NCBI GenBank assembly: GCA_003543215.1
Contig: DPJD01000001.1
Coordinates: forward strand, 678,860 to 742,859
Source of the DNA: Erysipelotrichaceae bacterium
GTDB lineage: Bacteria > Bacillota_I > Bacilli_A > Erysipelotrichales > Erysipelotrichaceae
Direction of reading: 5' to 3'
Length of the DNA stretch: 64,000 bases
Shown one piece after another: positions 16,374 through 26,086 of the stretch. Position 1 is the stretch's first letter; every line of letters begins with the position of its first letter. The position numbers and the translations under genes are program-made. A model generated the notes under the pieces. It worked only from the letters and a program-made list of their open reading frames with translations. It searched no databases and was not told the DNA's origin.

Positions 16374-17744
16374 TTAGAACTGGACTGCTTGCTTGATGTA
16401 TTCTGTTAAGTCTGTGATAGCGACACGTTCCTGTTGCATCGAATCACGATGACGAACCGTAACCTTTTGATCATTCGCTGTATCGAAATCAACCGTAATA
16501 CAGAATGGTGTTCCAATCGCATCCTGTCTACGATATCGTTTTCCAATGCTACCTGCTTCATCATATTCTACCATGAACGACTTAGCTAGCTGAGCATAAA
16601 TAACATCCGCTTGTTCAGAGAGTTGTTTGCTTAAAGGCATAATGCACGCTTTATAAGGCGCTAGATAAGGATGCAGGTGTAAAACGACACGCGTATCCTT
16701 TTCTAATGCTTCTTCTTCATAAGCATCGGTTAAGAACGTTAAGAACAAACGCTCAATACCCACAGCAGGTTCAACACAATATGGAATATAGCGCTCATTT
16801 GTGGCTGGATCCAAATACTCCATATTTGAGCCAGAATGCGATTGGTGTTGCTTCAAATCATAGTCCGTACGATCCGCAATCCCCCAGATTTCATCAAAAC
16901 CCCAAGGAAAGCGATACTCGATATCACTGGTACCGGTTGAGTAATGAGACAATTCTTCTGGATCATGTTCACGCAGTTGAAGATTCTCAGCTTTGACATT
17001 CAAACTCGTCAACCAATTCATGCAGAAATTCTTCCAATAGTCGTACCATTCCATATCCGTGCCTGGTTTACAGAAGAATTCCAACTCCATTTGTTCAAAC
17101 TCACGGGTTCTGAAAATGAAATTTCCAGGTGTGATTTCATTACGAAATGACTTACCGACTTGACCAATTCCAAAAGGAACTTTCTTCCGACTTGTGCGTT
17201 GTACATTCTTGAAATTGACAAACATACCTTGTGCTGTTTCAGGACGCAGATAAATCGCATTCTTCGCATCTTCCACAACACCTTGAAAGGTTTTAAACAT
17301 CAAATTAAACTGGCGGATGTCCGTGAAATCATGTGCTCCACAGTTTGGGCATCCAATGTTGTTGTCTTTAATGAATGTCTGCATTTCGACTTGTGACATG
17401 GTTGAAGCATTGACTTTGCCTTCCATGAAGGCATCAATCAATTTATCGGCACGATGACGTGTCTTACATTTCTTACAATCCATCAGTGGATCACTAAAAG
17501 TCGCAAGATGTCCACTCGCTTGCCATACCTTTGGATTCATTAAAATCGCTGATTGAATCTCAACGTTGTGTGAACTTTCTTGAATGAATTTTTGGCGCCA
17601 AGCATTTTTGATATTTTCTTTGAGCAAGGTCCCTAAAGGTCCAAAATCCCAAGTATTGGCTAAACCCCCATAAATTTCAGATCCTTGATAAACAAAACCA
17701 CTACTTTTTGCATGATTGACGACTGTCTCAAATTTGATGTCCAT
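16374..17744 (-). CDS. glyQS: glycine-tRNA ligase, dimeric class II type
   Basis: Charges tRNA-Gly. It is a single-chain 456-residue enzyme of the alpha2 type, not the separate glyQ/glyS subunits. Class II motifs: motif 2 around [28 protein letters not shown], and motif 3 with [12 protein letters not shown] zinc-like CxxC pair (CKKCKTRH and CPNCG) is present, and the C-terminal anticodon-binding domain has [13 protein letters not shown]. No T-box leader is visible; only 9 bases separate it from recO. Confidence 0.95.
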   Translation of the reverse strand: MDIKFETVVNHAKSSGFVYQGSEIYGGLANTWDFGPLGTLLKENIKNAWRQKFIQESSHNVEIQSAILMNPKVWQASGHLATFSDPLMDCKKCKTRHRADKLIDAFMEGKVNASTMSQVEMQTFIKDNNIGCPNCGAHDFTDIRQFNLMFKTFQGVVEDAKNAIYLRPETAQGMFVNFKNVQRTSRKKVPFGIGQVGKSFRNEITPGNFIFRTREFEQMELEFFCKPGTDMEWYDYWKNFCMNWLTSLNVKAENLQLREHDPEELSHYSTGTSDIEYRFPWGFDEIWGIADRTDYDLKQHQSHSGSNMEYLDPATNERYIPYCVEPAVGIERLFLTFLTDAYEEEALEKDTRVVLHLHPYLAPYKACIMPLSKQLSEQADVIYAQLAKSFMVEYDEAGSIGKRYRRQDAIGTPFCITVDFDTANDQKVTVRHRDSMQQERVAITDLTEYIKQAVQF

Positions 17745-17753
17745 TTTTATCTC

Positions 17754-18512
17754 CTATAACTCTTCTATTATAGACCATTTATGCATAAATTCCCACGCTT
17801 TAAGTGTTGTTCCAATGTGATATTCAAAGAACTGAATCATCCATTTGACACAATCTGTATGCGGTTTTTTATAATTCAAATAATCTTTCAATTTATCAAA
17901 ACCTACTTTTTGAGCAAGTCTAAAGTCGCGTAACAGCTCTACTTCAAATATTGGAGAATGTAGATGCATTTGACAATCACTACATACAAAGCCACCTTCT
18001 TCGATGGATAAGCTATTTACCTTACTCGCATCACACACAACACATGAATCCACATGTGGCGCAAATCCAGTGCGATCCAAGAAATTTGCTAACATGAATA
18101 AAATAAATGCTGAATAATTATCAGATTCCTCAATCAGTTTGAATAAAGTGATCGTGTTTTCAAATAGTTCGTGAATCAAAGTCTCTTCACTTTCACCTTC
18201 AAGACTCATACTTAAAAGTTCAGTCCAAAGACTTGCAATCGCATATTTACTCAAGTCATCGTGAAGCTTATGATTGGTAACAAGGATCTGACCATTAAGC
18301 AAAGACTGTAATGAAGAGCTTTCTTTGAGATTGAATTGAAATTCAGAAATCGCAAACGGCATGCAGATGCTACGGTTCTTACTGTTGATCTTACGAATTC
18401 CTTTAGCAACAAAACTCATTAATCCGTAATCATATGAAAAAGCTTTGATAATCGCATCATTTTCTTGATAGTCATTTTGACTCAATACAATCACACGCGT
18501 GATGTCATTCAT
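17754..18512 (-). CDS. recO: DNA repair protein RecO
   Basis: Loads RecA onto SSB-coated DNA in the RecFOR pathway and anneals strands. The 252-residue protein has an N-terminal OB-fold (VIVLSQNDYQENDAI, then LMSFVAKGIRK) and a helical C-terminal part with a zinc site formed by CVVC and CSDC. I use ATG 18512; the preceding TTG is less likely. The start overlaps the era stop by a few bases, matching the era-recO order of many Firmicutes. Confidence 0.93.
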   Translation of the reverse strand: MNDITRVIVLSQNDYQENDAIIKAFSYDYGLMSFVAKGIRKINSKNRSICMPFAISEFQFNLKESSSLQSLLNGQILVTNHKLHDDLSKYAIASLWTELLSMSLEGESEETLIHELFENTITLFKLIEESDNYSAFILFMLANFLDRTGFAPHVDSCVVCDASKVNSLSIEEGGFVCSDCQMHLHSPIFEVELLRDFRLAQKVGFDKLKDYLNYKKPHTDCVKWMIQFFEYHIGTTLKAWEFMHKWSIIEEL

Positions 18513-19398
18513 CAAGGTCCCAATTATTATACGCGTTGATACGCTTTTGAATATTACGCCAATTTTTGTCTACTTTGACCATTAAGTCCAAATATACCGG
18601 CTTATTGAAACGTTTAGTTAGTTCTAAGCGCGCATTCGTTCCAATTTCCACCAACATCGATCCCTGTTTCCCAATTAAAATTCCTTTTTGGGAATCTCGA
18701 TCCGCAATAATGCTGGCTTGTATCAAAATACCCTTCTTATCTTCTTTAAAATCATCTAAAGTAACCGCTACAGAATGCGGAACCTCTTGATTCGTAAGAT
18801 GAAGAACATGTTCACGAATGATCTCGGTGATGTAAAAGTACTCTGGATACTCCACCATCTCAGGATCGCTGAAGATTGCTTCGCCTTCAGGAATAAAATT
18901 TAAACTAACCTCAATAAGGCGTTCGATATTATCATCGTTTTTTGCACTGATCGGTATGATTTCTTCAAATAGATTCATCTCTGAAAACGCTAAAAGCTTT
19001 TCTAATAATGCTTTCTTTGTTATTAAATCGATTTTATTCAACACCAACAGAATCGGTAATTCTTGTCGTTTACATAAGTCTAAAACGAACTCATCCCCTT
19101 TTCCAAATGGTTTTGTCACATCAAGTAAATAATAGATCAAATCAACACCTTCAAGCGCTGAAAAAGCCAAACGATTGAGTTGACGGCCTAACTCATGTTG
19201 GGGTTTGTGGATCCCTGGTGTATCGATATAAACAATTTGATAGTCATCACCATTTTTAACACCACGAATGGTGTTACGTGTTGTTTGTGCTTTATTGGAT
19301 ACGATAGCAAGCTTGTTCTTTAAGATTTGGTTCAATAAGGTGCTCTTCCCTGCGTTGGGTCGACCAATCAAAGCAACAAAGCCAGATTTGAAACTCAT
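18505..19398 (-). CDS. era: GTPase Era
   Basis: Small ribosomal subunit assembly GTPase that binds the 3-prime end of 16S rRNA. The G domain contains GRPNAGKST (residues 12-20), DTPGIHKP and NKIDLI. The C-terminal KH domain carries GILIGKQGSMLVEIG with its GxxG loop and ends near residue 297, the family length. Its start overlaps the cdd stop by 4 bases (ATGA). Confidence 0.97.
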   Translation of the reverse strand: MSFKSGFVALIGRPNAGKSTLLNQILKNKLAIVSNKAQTTRNTIRGVKNGDDYQIVYIDTPGIHKPQHELGRQLNRLAFSALEGVDLIYYLLDVTKPFGKGDEFVLDLCKRQELPILLVLNKIDLITKKALLEKLLAFSEMNLFEEIIPISAKNDDNIERLIEVSLNFIPEGEAIFSDPEMVEYPEYFYITEIIREHVLHLTNQEVPHSVAVTLDDFKEDKKGILIQASIIADRDSQKGILIGKQGSMLVEIGTNARLELTKRFNKPVYLDLMVKVDKNWRNIQKRINAYNNWDLDE

Positions 19399-19793
19399 AG
19401 AACATCCTCTTGTGTAAAGCGCATCGGCAACAAGTCATCAATTGTCTTTTCGATTGTATCGATACCATTCGACAAATATATCGGAGTTTGATCCGTTAGC
19501 AATTCAGATAGCACTTGACGACAAATACCACAAGGCGCTCCGATACGATGTCCATCTGTTACGATTGCGATCGCTTCAATATCCTCTTTACGGTAGCCAT
19601 TGGAATAAGCTGCGAATATCGCGCTACGTTCACCACAGTTGGTTGCACCAAAGGACGCATTCTCAATATTCGCTCCTAAAAATGTCGATCCATCTTTTGT
19701 AACGACACAAGCGCCAACATGATAATTTGAATAAGGTGCATACGCATTGCCCATTGCCTTAAAAGCAAGCTTCAATACTTCTTCTTTTTGCAT
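19395..19793 (-). CDS. cdd: cytidine deaminase
   Basis: Deaminates cytidine and deoxycytidine to uridine forms in pyrimidine salvage. The tetrameric 132-aa type has the zinc motifs NCGERSAIF (Cys and catalytic Glu) and PCGICRQVL. The start is ATG 19793, preceded by AGGAGG; the upstream in-frame ATG would lie inside dgkA. It overlaps era by ATGA and lies 10 bases after dgkA, in the era-cdd-dgkA-ybeY order known from Bacillus. Confidence 0.96.
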   Translation of the reverse strand: MQKEEVLKLAFKAMGNAYAPYSNYHVGACVVTKDGSTFLGANIENASFGATNCGERSAIFAAYSNGYRKEDIEAIAIVTDGHRIGAPCGICRQVLSELLTDQTPIYLSNGIDTIEKTIDDLLPMRFTQEDVL

Positions 19794-19803
19794 GATTTTC
19801 CTC

Positions 19804-20172
19804 CTATAGATGGTTGAACACAAAGATCAAACCAATCACTAAACTAACAAATGCACTAACTAAAACCGCTGCAGCGCCAAGATCCTTGGCCTTCTTCGTC
19901 AATACATGATAACTAGGATCCAAGCGATCCATCATTTGCTCCATTGAACTATTCAAATATTCCAAACTAATGACAATTGCAATACACAGTAACCAAATTG
20001 ACCATTCAATATAAGTGAATTCAAATAGAAATGCGATGATAATTGCCAATAAAGCAAATACAAATTGGATACGGATGCTAAAATCATGGATCAAACCTTC
20101 AACCAACCCATTAAATGCGACTTGAAACTTAAAAATTAGTTTATTCAGTGCGTTACCTTCGTGCAATTTCAC
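19804..20172 (-). CDS. dgkA: diacylglycerol / undecaprenol kinase
   Basis: Small integral membrane kinase. In Gram-positives this family phosphorylates mainly undecaprenol, recycling the lipid carrier for the wall. It has 122 residues with three hydrophobic helices. The active-site signature is EYLNSSMEQMMDRLDP followed by KKAKDLGAAAVLV, matching the E-x2-N and AKD-x-AAGAV motifs of DgkA. It overlaps ybeY by 20 bases. Confidence 0.92.
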   Translation of the reverse strand: MKLHEGNALNKLIFKFQVAFNGLVEGLIHDFSIRIQFVFALLAIIIAFLFEFTYIEWSIWLLCIAIVISLEYLNSSMEQMMDRLDPSYHVLTKKAKDLGAAAVLVSAFVSLVIGLIFVFNHL

Positions 20173-20608
20173 TCAATATTTCCTCTTGAAGCTTGAACAT
20201 GACTTCTTCTTCCTTCTTATCTAGATGGTCATACCCCAACAAATGCAACAAACCATGTGTGACCAAGAAGCTGAACTCTCGTTTCAAACTATGCCCATAA
20301 TCTTCAGCTTGTGAACGAATGGCTTGAATATTAATAAAAATATCACCCAACTCAATCTCATCACCACCAACGACCAAAGCATTCTCATCACTTGAAGCGA
20401 AACTGATCACGTCTGTTGGTCGGTCAATTTGTCGATAATCACGATTGATGACGTGAATATCGGATTCATCCATTAAAATGATCGAGAAAGAATACGTTTC
20501 ATCCAGCTTTAAGAACAATGCGGTTTTTTCGCAAATCGCTTGAATATAACGTCGATAATTAAGCCATGAGTTTTCTGAACTTTGATTAATGAATTGATAA
20601 TTTATCAT
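20153..20608 (-). CDS. ybeY: rRNA maturation endoribonuclease YbeY
   Basis: Zinc-dependent RNase for 16S rRNA 3-prime processing and ribosome quality control. The 151-residue protein has the diagnostic THGLLHLLGYDHLD motif (three His ligands) near residue 115 and DVISFASSDE in the middle. It leads the large operon running to trmK. A TATAAT lies only 9 nt before its ATG and there is no ribosome-binding site, suggesting a leaderless message. Confidence 0.95.
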   Translation of the reverse strand: MINYQFINQSSENSWLNYRRYIQAICEKTALFLKLDETYSFSIILMDESDIHVINRDYRQIDRPTDVISFASSDENALVVGGDEIELGDIFINIQAIRSQAEDYGHSLKREFSFLVTHGLLHLLGYDHLDKKEEEVMFKLQEEILSEIARR

Positions 20609-20617
20609 AGCGAGTCC

Positions 20618-20623
20618 ATTATA
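20618..20623 (-). promoter_or_regulatory. extended -10 box of the ybeY-trmK operon
   Basis: TGATATAAT on the minus strand, nine bases before the ybeY ATG. No convincing -35 element is visible. Confidence 0.6.
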
Positions 20624-20679
20624 TCACACACAAATGACCAGATATTGAAATTTGGAGTCAGGATTTCATGATTTTCTGC

Positions 20680-20685
20680 TAAAAT
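20680..20685 (+). promoter_or_regulatory. extended -10 box of the Na/Pi cotransporter gene
   Basis: TGCTAAAAT on the plus strand, about 20 bases before the start codon and ahead of a GGAGG ribosome-binding site. The -35 is poor. Confidence 0.5.
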
Positions 20686-20704
20686 TAGAGGCGGAGGAAT
20701 TATA

Positions 20705-22411
20705 ATGATAACCTTACTGAGCGGAACATATACATTCGCAGATTTGGACTGGCAATCCATTCTCGGTGGCTTTGGCTTATTCTTATTTGGAATCAAATTC
20801 ATGGGCGATGGTTTAAAATCATATGCCGGTGATAAATTGAGAGACTTCATCGATCGTTACACAACTAAAGTGTGGATGGGTGTTTTGGTTGGAATCGTTG
20901 CTACCATCCTAGTGCAATCAAGCTCAGCATCGACTGCCATTACCATTGGTTTCGTACGTGCTGGTCTTATGCGTTTGGATCAAGCGGTTGGCATCATTCT
21001 AGGTGCAAACATTGGGACAACAACAACTGCTTTCTTAGTTGGTTTGAAAGTTGAAAGATACGCGCTTTATTTCATCTTTATCGGTGCAATGATGTTGTTG
21101 TTTTCTAAACGTAAGAAAAATGCTTATCTCGGTGAAATCGTACTCGGTTTCGGAGTTCTCTTTTTCGGTTTAAGCATCATGGGCACTGCTTTGAAACTAC
21201 TTAAAGATATCGATGCATTCCATGATTTAGCATTATTAATGTCAGATAGTCCACTCTTAGCTGTCACAGGTGGTGCTGTCATGACGGGTCTGATTCAATC
21301 TTCAAGCGCAATGATTGCGATTATTCAAAAGATATATGAATCCGGTGGTATTGCTTTTGATGCAGTCTTGCCTTTCCTATTTGGTTCAAACATTGGTACG
21401 ACCGTTACAGCAATACTAGCCGCAATGGGTGGATCACTAGCAGCGCGTAGAGCTGCTGGAGTTCATACTTTGTTCAATATACTTGTTAGTGTAATCGCCA
21501 TGATATTATTGGTCCCTTATTATAACTTGATCATGTTCATTACCGATCGATTCAGAATTGAGCCAATGATGCAGATCGCAATATCTCATATTATCTTTAA
21601 CATCGGTGGAACCCTCTTGTTCTACCCGTTTATCAAACAACTGGTTTGGATCATTCGTAAAGTCATTCGTGGTGAAGAACAAGAACGTATTGAAATCAAT
21701 ACAAACGATTTCGACTTACAACTTGCCAAGAGTCTACCTTCTGCGGCTTTGGAAATTTCAAAACGCGCAACGATCAAGATGGGTGAGATCACTTCTGAGT
21801 GTTTACTAGAAACACGTAAATTATTTAACAAAGAACAGAAAGCCTCTGTGGATACCGTTAGTCAACTAGAAGATATTGTTAATAATTTCGACTCTAAGAT
21901 CACGGATTATCTTTTGATCATTTCCAAAGAAGGTCTTTCAGAGAAAGATACTGACGCTAATTCCATCAATCTTCAAATCGTTAAGAACTTGGAAAGAATT
22001 GGTGACTTATCCATGAATCTCGCGGAATTCTATGATTTGGTCTATGACGCGAAAGAAGACTTCTCCACTTCTGCATTGGAAGATGTCAACAACATGTATG
22101 AAGTAACCATGCATATGTTGAATCGAGCCATACGAATTTATGCAGAAGATGATTTTGCCTTGACGCATTCGATTTCTGAAGACGAAAGTTATGTCGACTT
22201 GTTAGAACAAAAAGCTCGTCAAAGACACTTTGAAAGAATGCGTTCAAGTGAATGTACGACGGCTGTTGGAAGTTCTGTCTTTATTGATATCTTAGGTACT
22301 TTAGAACGTATCGCCGATCATGCGGATAATATCGCTCGATCAGCATTCAATGTCCATACAACACATGAACCAAAGATCATCGATGCGGAAACCATCGAAT
22401 CAGAAACTTAA
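20705..22411 (+). CDS. Na+/phosphate cotransporter with PhoU-like tail
   Basis: Sodium-coupled phosphate carrier of the NptA/YjbB type (568 aa). The membrane half has two inverted QSSSA repeats (VQSSSASTAI and IQSSSAMIAI) with the paired GANIGTT and GSNIGTT motifs that form the ion and phosphate sites, and about eight membrane helices. From ~340 onward it is soluble, with two PhoU-type motifs (NLERIGDLS and LERIADHADNIA). It converges with phoU across a shared terminator and sits beside the pst operon, giving a second, low-affinity phosphate entry route. Confidence 0.92.
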   Translation: MITLLSGTYTFADLDWQSILGGFGLFLFGIKFMGDGLKSYAGDKLRDFIDRYTTKVWMGVLVGIVATILVQSSSASTAITIGFVRAGLMRLDQAVGIILGANIGTTTTAFLVGLKVERYALYFIFIGAMMLLFSKRKKNAYLGEIVLGFGVLFFGLSIMGTALKLLKDIDAFHDLALLMSDSPLLAVTGGAVMTGLIQSSSAMIAIIQKIYESGGIAFDAVLPFLFGSNIGTTVTAILAAMGGSLAARRAAGVHTLFNILVSVIAMILLVPYYNLIMFITDRFRIEPMMQIAISHIIFNIGGTLLFYPFIKQLVWIIRKVIRGEEQERIEINTNDFDLQLAKSLPSAALEISKRATIKMGEITSECLLETRKLFNKEQKASVDTVSQLEDIVNNFDSKITDYLLIISKEGLSEKDTDANSINLQIVKNLERIGDLSMNLAEFYDLVYDAKEDFSTSALEDVNNMYEVTMHMLNRAIRIYAEDDFALTHSISEDESYVDLLEQKARQRHFERMRSSECTTAVGSSVFIDILGTLERIADHADNIARSAFNVHTTHEPKIIDAETIESET

Positions 22412-22415
22412 TACA

Positions 22416-22448
22416 TAAAAAGAACATTCTATTAAATGTTCTTTTTTT
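22416..22448. terminator. bidirectional terminator between the Na/Pi cotransporter and phoU
   Basis: AGAACATT-6 nt-AATGTTCT flanked by A and T runs, so it can end transcription in both directions. Confidence 0.88.
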
Positions 22449-22466
22449 CTGTGCATTATGTTGAAA

Positions 22467-23108
22467 TCAGCCAAAATCGTAATGTTGACCAGTGGCTTCA
22501 TAGATGATCTGCTCACAGATATTCTTTGTATGATCCCCGGCTCTCTCGATGTTGCGCGCCATACCAACAATGGATATTATGGTTACTGTGTTTAATTGAT
22601 TTGGTTCCAATTTCTCAAGATTAAAGAAAAGTTCCCTTAAAGCTTGATCAATCACATCATCCATTTTTGGCAATTCCATCGCTAAAGTCGATTGTCTGTT
22701 TTCATATGCATCAATCGTTTTAACATAGAAATCCATAAAGCTTACATAAACTTTCTCAATCAACTCCATCTGGATATCAGTTATCGGATTACTCTTCAAT
22801 ACAAATCGAGCAATATTCTTTGCATAGTCACCGATGCGTTCCAAATCTGAAGCGATTTTTATACCCGCAATAATAATTCTTAGATCTGAAGCAACCGGTG
22901 CAAGCAATGAAAGAACTTCTAATGCTCTACGATTGATCGATTCTTCATCATTATTGACATACTCATCCATCTCGATTATGGAGAGAGCAATATCCTTGTC
23001 AGCCGTCTTGAGTGCAAGTAATGCGTCTTCATGCATTTTATAAACACGTGTACCCATTAATCGAATATTGTCTTTGAACAAATCTAACTCTAAATTGATC
23101 TTTACCAT
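22467..23108 (-). CDS. phoU: phosphate transport regulator PhoU
   Basis: Cytoplasmic helical protein that restrains PhoR and Pst activity when phosphate is plentiful. It has 213 residues and two three-helix repeats, each with its metal-binding signature: SDLERIGDYAKNIA and RNIERAGDHTKNIC. The start ATG 23108 follows the pstB stop by 5 bases, so it is the last gene of the pst operon. Confidence 0.96.
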   Translation of the reverse strand: MVKINLELDLFKDNIRLMGTRVYKMHEDALLALKTADKDIALSIIEMDEYVNNDEESINRRALEVLSLLAPVASDLRIIIAGIKIASDLERIGDYAKNIARFVLKSNPITDIQMELIEKVYVSFMDFYVKTIDAYENRQSTLAMELPKMDDVIDQALRELFFNLEKLEPNQLNTVTIISIVGMARNIERAGDHTKNICEQIIYEATGQHYDFG

Positions 23109-23113
23109 TCTTT

Positions 23114-23869
23114 TTACCCAAACCTTCCTGTTATGTAATCTTCTGTACGTTTATCTTTAGGGATGTGAAAGAGCTGTCCAGTTTGATCAAATTCAATGAC
23201 CTCTCCCATGAGAAAGAACGCTGTCTTATCACTGATACGTGCTGCTTGTTGCATCGAGTGTGTAACAATGATAATGGTATAATCCTTCTTTAAATCTTGA
23301 ATCAATTCTTCAATTTTCGCTGTTGCGATCGGATCCAAAGCAGAAGTAGGCTCATCCATTAGTATGACTTCAGGCTCCATGGCAATGGCACGAGCGATGC
23401 ATAAACGTTGTTGTTGCCCACCAGACAATGCATACGCACTGTCTTTAAGTCGATCTTTGACTTCATCCCACAAAGCTGCACGTTTCAATGATTGCTCACA
23501 CACTTTATCCAATGTCTGTTTATTCTTGATCCCTTGGCATCGAAGTCCATAGACAATATTTTCGTAAATACTCATAGGGAATGGATTGGGTTTTTGAAAG
23601 ACCATCCCTACGCGTGTTCTTAGATCCACCACATCTATTTTGTTGTTTACGACTTCCATCTCATCAAAATGGATCTCTCCATTAATCTTCACATTGGGTA
23701 TCAAGTCATTCATTCGATTCAGACAACGTAATAAAGTTGACTTTCCACACCCACTGGGACCAATGAAAGCTGTAACTTCATAGCGCATGATATCTAAGTT
23801 TATATTCTTCAATGCTTGATTTTCTCCATAGTAGAGATCTAGATTCTTAATTGAAAATGCTTTTTCCAT
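23114..23869 (-). CDS. pstB: phosphate ABC transporter ATPase PstB
   Basis: ATP-hydrolysing subunit of the high-affinity phosphate importer. The 251-residue protein has Walker [10 protein letters not shown] (~37-45), the Q-loop region [17 protein letters not shown] typical of PstB, the signature [17 protein letters not shown], Walker [14 protein letters not shown] and the switch His in VTHSMQQA. Nothing is unusual. It lies 3 bases after pstA. Confidence 0.98.
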   Translation of the reverse strand: MEKAFSIKNLDLYYGENQALKNINLDIMRYEVTAFIGPSGCGKSTLLRCLNRMNDLIPNVKINGEIHFDEMEVVNNKIDVVDLRTRVGMVFQKPNPFPMSIYENIVYGLRCQGIKNKQTLDKVCEQSLKRAALWDEVKDRLKDSAYALSGGQQQRLCIARAIAMEPEVILMDEPTSALDPIATAKIEELIQDLKKDYTIIIVTHSMQQAARISDKTAFFLMGEVIEFDQTGQLFHIPKDKRTEDYITGRFG

Positions 23870-23872
23870 ATT

Positions 23873-25084
23873 TTACCACCGTTTGAATAATTTCCGTGAA
23901 ATTGTTTTCACACTAATGTTCATAATCAAGACCATCGCAAGAATTATAATTGATATCGCACTTGCAAGTGCGAAGTTTGGTTGCTCACCATTCATAATCG
24001 ACCATATCTGAACTGCCAATGAAGTCGCACCATGAAGTAGATTTGGGTCATCATTTATGAACGTTCCCATCGTATAGATAAGTGCAGCCGATTCTCCAAT
24101 GATTCGACCAATACCCAAGATCGTTGCGGTCAAGATTCCAGGCAAAGCAGAAGGAAGCACGATTTTGAAGATCGTTTGAGTCTGATTTGCACCGAGTGAG
24201 AAGCTCGCTTCTCTAAAGTTTTGTGGAACAACCTTCAATGACTCTTCAGTTGTGCGGATGATCGTAGGCAACAAAATGACAGCCAATGTCATGCCTCCAA
24301 GCAAGATGCTGGTCCCATTCGCACCAAATGCACTTGTAATGGGAAAGAGCACCAATACCCCCATCAATCCATATATGATCGACGGAACACCTGTCAGCAG
24401 TTCTATGGAACTGCGTATGAATGGTGCCATCTTATGAAACTTCGCATATTCATTTAAGTAGATTGCAGTCATGATACCAATGGGCAAAGCAATGATCAAT
24501 GAAATCAAAATCAAGTACAGTGTCGCTATCATTGATCCTAAGATACCACCACCTTGCGATTGAATAAAAGCTTCACTCAATACGTCTGACTTCTCAAGTG
24601 TCTCAACCGTTTCCTTCGCATCCTGCTTTACGACAGGACCAGCGGATCGAACAACGCCATTGGTTCCTAGATAACTGATCTTTCGAATGATCATCCCTTC
24701 ATTGATAATAATCTCTGTCCCTTCAAGAGGTCCACTTGTTTTATTGGTCAATGCGTTGAATGATGAATCTGGATGAATGTAGTCAATGACAATGATTGCT
24801 TCGTGTTGAGGATCCAAATCGTCTCTCAATGCAATGCCATGTTTACTCGAATAATAAACGTCTTCATCCAATTCTGTATCTAATACATATTCACCTTCTG
24901 ATTGTGGTATCGAAACATAATAGTTCTCTGACCAGTAGGGTTGTGTGAACATGCCAAGACTAAGTGCGCCAAGACCTTCCTTGAAAACGAAAATAAAAAT
25001 ACTGGCCAATAATACGATTGTTATCGAACTAGAGATCGCAGTTATTGAATTTAAGAGGATGTCGGATAGTTTTCGTTTACGCAT
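23873..25084 (-). CDS. pstA: phosphate ABC transporter permease PstA with large extracytoplasmic insertion
   Basis: Membrane permease of the PstSCAB phosphate importer. Helix 1 is at ~13-34, and the remaining helices start at ~181 (GGGILGSMIATLYLILISL). The coupling loop that contacts PstB contains EASFSLGANQTQTIFKIVLP. At 403 aa it is over 100 residues longer than ordinary PstA. The excess is a hydrophilic segment (~48-175) between the first two helices, rich in Asp, Glu and Ser and expected outside the cell. The start overlaps the pstC stop by 8 bases. Confidence 0.94.
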   Translation of the reverse strand: MRKRKLSDILLNSITAISSSITIVLLASIFIFVFKEGLGALSLGMFTQPYWSENYYVSIPQSEGEYVLDTELDEDVYYSSKHGIALRDDLDPQHEAIIVIDYIHPDSSFNALTNKTSGPLEGTEIIINEGMIIRKISYLGTNGVVRSAGPVVKQDAKETVETLEKSDVLSEAFIQSQGGGILGSMIATLYLILISLIIALPIGIMTAIYLNEYAKFHKMAPFIRSSIELLTGVPSIIYGLMGVLVLFPITSAFGANGTSILLGGMTLAVILLPTIIRTTEESLKVVPQNFREASFSLGANQTQTIFKIVLPSALPGILTATILGIGRIIGESAALIYTMGTFINDDPNLLHGATSLAVQIWSIMNGEQPNFALASAISIIILAMVLIMNISVKTISRKLFKRW

Positions 25085-26018
25085 GCTGCTTACCGATCCT
25101 TTGCTTCAATAGATTGATGCTTAAATTAGAAACAAGAATGACGACCATCAAAACCAAGCCGACAGAGAATCGAATGTCATAATCTAGTCCAATGGTCTCT
25201 TTCAATCCTGCCAACATTGTGGAAGTCATGGTTCGCGTAATATCAAAGAAATCGAGCGTCGGCCCAAACATTTTGTTTCCTGCAACCATACTTACTGCAG
25301 TTGCTTCACCAAATGCTCTCCCCAAACCAAGAATCGCACCAGCAAAGATTCCGGATTTTGCAGCACTCAAAACAATCTTGAAATTTGTTTGAGTAGTGGT
25401 TGCACCGAGTGCCAAAGAAGCCTTCTCAAGATCTTCATCAACTGCCTTGATCGCAGTGATAGAGATCGAAGTGATCGTTGGTAAAATCATAATGGCAAGC
25501 AAGAGGATCACAGCCAGCATTGAACTTCCGCCTGCGGTTTGAATCCCAAATCCTTGTGCGATTGTTTGAATCATCGGAACAATACTCCCCACTGCGAAGA
25601 CACCATAGACAACAGAAGGAATGGAAGCTAAGATTTCAATGGTCGTTTCCAATAATGTTCCAACTTTTTTTGGTGCGATTTTCACACTGAACAAAGCTGT
25701 TAAAACTGCAATCGGAAACGCTAAGATCAAGGCGGCAAATCCACTGATCAAAGTGTTGATAACAATGAATCCAACCCCATAAATCGCCTGATCCTGTCGC
25801 CAAACCATTCCGAAAAGAAACTTAAATAGATCTTGCGTTCCATACTTATAGTCAGGCATAAAGGGGGTCAGACCCCGTTGAGCAATAAACAGGATGATAA
25901 CCAGAATCATCAATGATGAAATCATGGCACTTAGTAAAAACATCGATTTTGTAAATTGATCTTGAATACGTTTGAAGCGTTTCTTCTCTTTACTCGATTT
26001 TATCAACGTAGTTGTCAT
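25077..26018 (-). CDS. pstC: phosphate ABC transporter permease PstC
   Basis: Second membrane permease of the phosphate importer, 313 aa with six predicted helices. A basic cytoplasmic tail leads into helix 1 (~29-50), a short external loop, then the permease core with EKASLALGATTTQTNFKIVL as coupling loop. The start is ATG 26018, 6 nt after AAGGAG; upstream codons would run into the pstS terminator. Length and loops are normal, unlike pstA. It overlaps pstA by 8 bases. Confidence 0.95.
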   Translation of the reverse strand: MTTTLIKSSKEKKRFKRIQDQFTKSMFLLSAMISSLMILVIILFIAQRGLTPFMPDYKYGTQDLFKFLFGMVWRQDQAIYGVGFIVINTLISGFAALILAFPIAVLTALFSVKIAPKKVGTLLETTIEILASIPSVVYGVFAVGSIVPMIQTIAQGFGIQTAGGSSMLAVILLLAIMILPTITSISITAIKAVDEDLEKASLALGATTTQTNFKIVLSAAKSGIFAGAILGLGRAFGEATAVSMVAGNKMFGPTLDFFDITRTMTSTMLAGLKETIGLDYDIRFSVGLVLMVVILVSNLSINLLKQRIGKQHA

Positions 26019-26036
26019 CTTATCTCCTTGTAGACA

Positions 26037-26067
26037 GAAATAGGACAAGGGTGTACCCTGTCCTATT
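26037..26067 (-). terminator. partial terminator between pstS and pstC
   Basis: AATAGGACAGGG / CCCTTGTCCTATT with one bulge, followed by a T-rich stretch on the minus strand. It probably lets pstS be made in excess of the membrane genes. Confidence 0.7.
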
Positions 26068-26086
26068 GAATCCTAAAATCTAGCGA

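Noticed and set aside
17745..17760. T-box leader for glyQS
   Set aside because: Only 9 bases separate recO and glyQS; no room for a T-box.
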